Shown here piece after piece: positions 62,659-64,000 of a stretch of DNA of 64,000 bases; position 1 is the stretch's first letter; each line of letters opens with the position of its first letter. The notes beneath the pieces were generated by a model. It searched no databases. It was given only the letters and a program-made list of their open reading frames with translations, and had not been told where the DNA came from. Both the position numbers and the translations under genes were made by a program. Source of the stretch: Rhizobium sp. (GTDB taxonomy: Bacteria > Pseudomonadota > Alphaproteobacteria > Rhizobiales > Rhizobiaceae); NCBI GenBank assembly GCA_002796995.1, contig PEKW01000002.1:225404-289403 (forward strand), read 5' to 3'.

Positions 62659-63957
62659 ATGACGAAGACTACAGGAATGGGCATCAGCCGCCGCAGCATT
62701 CTCAAGACCAGCGCTGCCGCCGCCATGATCGGCGCCGCGCGCGCACTTCTGCCTTCGGGTGCCTTTGCCGCCGGTGCCGGCCCCGAGGTCGCCGGGCTGA
62801 AGCTCGGCTTCATCGCGCTGACCGACGCCGCCCCGCTTATCATCGCCAAGGAAAAGGGCCTGTTCGACAAGTACGGCTTGACCGGGGTCGAAGTGCTGAA
62901 ACAGGCATCCTGGGGCGCGACCCGCGACAATCTCGTGCTCGGCGGAGAGGCGAACGGCATCGACGGCGCCCATATTCTCACGCCGATGCCCTATCTCATC
63001 TCCACCGGCAAGGTGACGCAGAACAATGTGCCGGTGCCGATGTCGATCGTCGCCCGGCTGAACCTCGACAGCCAGGGCATTTCGGTCGCCAAGGAATATG
63101 CCGGGACCGGCGTCGGCTTGGATGCCTCGAAGCTGAAGGAGGCCTTTGCCGCCAAAAAGGCGGCCGGCAACGAGATCAAGGTCGCCATGACCTTCCCCGG
63201 CGGCACCCACGATCTGTGGCTCCGCTACTGGCTGGCCGCCGGCGGCATCGATCCGGACAAGGACGTCTCCACCATCGTCGTGCCGCCGCCGCAGATGGTC
63301 GCCAACATGAAGGTCGGCAACATGGACGCCTTCTGCGTCGGCGAGCCGTGGAACGAACAACTCGTCAACCAGGGCATCGGCTTCACCGCCTGTACGACGG
63401 GAGAACTGTGGAAGGGTCATCCGGAAAAGGCGCTCGGCCTGCGTTCCGACTGGATCGAGAAGAACCCGAACGCCACCAAGGCGCTGATGATGGCTGTCAT
63501 GGAAGCCCAGATCTGGGCCGACAGCATGGATAACAAGGAAGAAATGGCCGCGATTCTCGGCAAGCGCCAGTGGTTCAACGTGCCGCCGAAGGATGTCGCC
63601 GGCCGCCTCAAGGGCAACATTAATTACGGCAATGGCCGGGTCGAGGAAAACACTGGCCTCGAGATGAAGTTCTGGAAGGACCACGCTTCCTATCCGTTCA
63701 AGAGCCACGATTCCTGGTTCGTCACCGAGAATATCCGCTGGGGCAAGTTCGCACCCGACACGGACATCAAGGGGCTGGTCGACAAGGTCAACCGCGAGGA
63801 TATCTGGCGGGCTGCCGCCAAGGATCTGGGCATTGCCGCCGCCGACATTCCGACCTCCACCTCGCGCGGCGTCGAAACCTTCTTCGACGGCAAGGTCTTC
63901 GATCCGGAAAACCCGAAGGCCTATCTCGACAGCCTGACGATCAAGGCCGGCGCGTGA
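62659..63957 (+). CDS. nrtA: Nitrate ABC transporter substrate-binding protein
   Basis: Periplasmic nitrate-binding protein of 432 aa. The twin-arginine signal SRRSILKTSAAAAMIGAARA marks Tat export. The core shares LGFIALTDAAPLIIAKEKGL, LRYWLAAGGIDPDKDVSTIV and DAFCVGEPWNEQLV with NasS and NrtA/CmpA. The permease and ATPase genes should lie beyond the right edge. Behind a sigma54 promoter and a NasT-type leader. Confidence 0.94.
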   Translation: MTKTTGMGISRRSILKTSAAAAMIGAARALLPSGAFAAGAGPEVAGLKLGFIALTDAAPLIIAKEKGLFDKYGLTGVEVLKQASWGATRDNLVLGGEANGIDGAHILTPMPYLISTGKVTQNNVPVPMSIVARLNLDSQGISVAKEYAGTGVGLDASKLKEAFAAKKAAGNEIKVAMTFPGGTHDLWLRYWLAAGGIDPDKDVSTIVVPPPQMVANMKVGNMDAFCVGEPWNEQLVNQGIGFTACTTGELWKGHPEKALGLRSDWIEKNPNATKALMMAVMEAQIWADSMDNKEEMAAILGKRQWFNVPPKDVAGRLKGNINYGNGRVEENTGLEMKFWKDHASYPFKSHDSWFVTENIRWGKFAPDTDIKGLVDKVNREDIWRAAAKDLGIAAADIPTSTSRGVETFFDGKVFDPENPKAYLDSLTIKAGA

Positions 63958-63960
63958 TCT

Positions 63961-64000
63961 CCCTTCTCCCCGTCGGGGAGAAGGTGGCCCGGTAGGGCCG
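63961..64000. repeat. Palindromic intergenic repeat, RIME-like (cut by window end)
   Basis: CTTCTCCCCG-T-CGGGGAGAAG (a perfect palindrome apart from its central base, starting at 63963) followed by GTGGC and a GGCCC/GGGCC pair lies just after the nrtA stop. The CTTCTCCCC/GGGGAGAAG core recalls Rhizobiales intergenic mosaic elements. Identification is from memory and the element is incomplete. Confidence 0.6.

Noticed and set aside
1..64000. CRISPR arrays, insertion sequences, prophage or integrase genes
   Set aside because: No repeat-spacer pattern, transposase, integrase or phage structural motif was seen on either strand.

Overview
The window is GC-rich, densely packed alphaproteobacterial chromosome, most likely from the Rhizobiaceae (Rhizobium/Agrobacterium/Sinorhizobium-like). 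The evidence is the rpmH-rnpA-yidC...engB...argB and dapD-dapE...truA-fmt-def core gene order, a SWEEF-ended chemoreceptor, an EcfG-type promoter (GGAAC-N17-CGTT), nasT-nasS-nrtA, and a palindromic repeat at the right end that resembles rhizobial intergenic elements. No phage, insertion sequence, CRISPR array or rRNA was seen. One tRNA (Arg, ACG) is present.

Layout. 1-7.9 kb: a chemoreceptor cut by the left edge, rmuC-rbsK, then two tandem globin-coupled (HemAT-like) chemoreceptors. 8-15.7 kb: def-fmt-truA, an arsC-arsH pair behind a perfect inverted repeat, the leftward operon dapD-DUF805-dapE-membrane protein, and a LOG-family protein. 15.7-22.2 kb: a secreted EF-hand protein, a HAD nucleotidase, an amino-acid binding protein / LysR regulator / FAD oxidase group, a DMT exporter and an O6-alkylguanine methyltransferase. 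22.2-29.5 kb: argB, engB, yidC, rnpA and rpmH leftward, interrupted by a rightward ECF sigma / anti-sigma / fasciclin cassette and a second DMT gene. 29.9-37.8 kb: a double-HAMP chemoreceptor, an orphan histidine kinase, tRNA-Arg, an acetate/succinate CoA-transferase, a BigR/SqrR-like sulfur-sensing ArsR repressor divergent from trxC, and a lipoprotein alpha/beta hydrolase.

37.9-43.8 kb is a divergent amino-acid catabolic cluster. Leftward it carries pxpA, accB, accC and a BCCP-like protein that has lost its biotinyl lysine. Rightward it carries pxpB, pxpC and a proline-racemase-family protein with Ser in place of the first catalytic Cys. 43.9-49.1 kb holds a Crp/Fnr regulator, then a signalling operon: stand-alone receiver, secreted molybdopterin-oxidoreductase-fold protein, hybrid kinase with receiver and Hpt, and receiver-HD-GYP phosphodiesterase. 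49.2-54.4 kb: pyrC, a DUF805 protein, a leftward DUF2202/DUF1269/DUF3096 stress-type cluster, pyrE and a fructokinase. 54.4-60.2 kb: pgi, fadD, a PRC-barrel protein behind an EcfG-type promoter, and ugd. 60.4-64 kb: the nitrate-responsive regulators nasT and nasS, then nrtA behind a sigma54 promoter and a leader with an ANTAR-type hairpin.

The strongest leads are the receiver / redox-fold / hybrid kinase / HD-GYP operon, the pxp-accBC-proline racemase cluster with its degenerate biotin carrier, the ECF-fasciclin cassette with a sequence block shared by both of its promoters, the BigR-like/trxC pair, and the sigma54 plus ANTAR control of nrtA. All functional calls come from reading motifs by eye; no database search was run.
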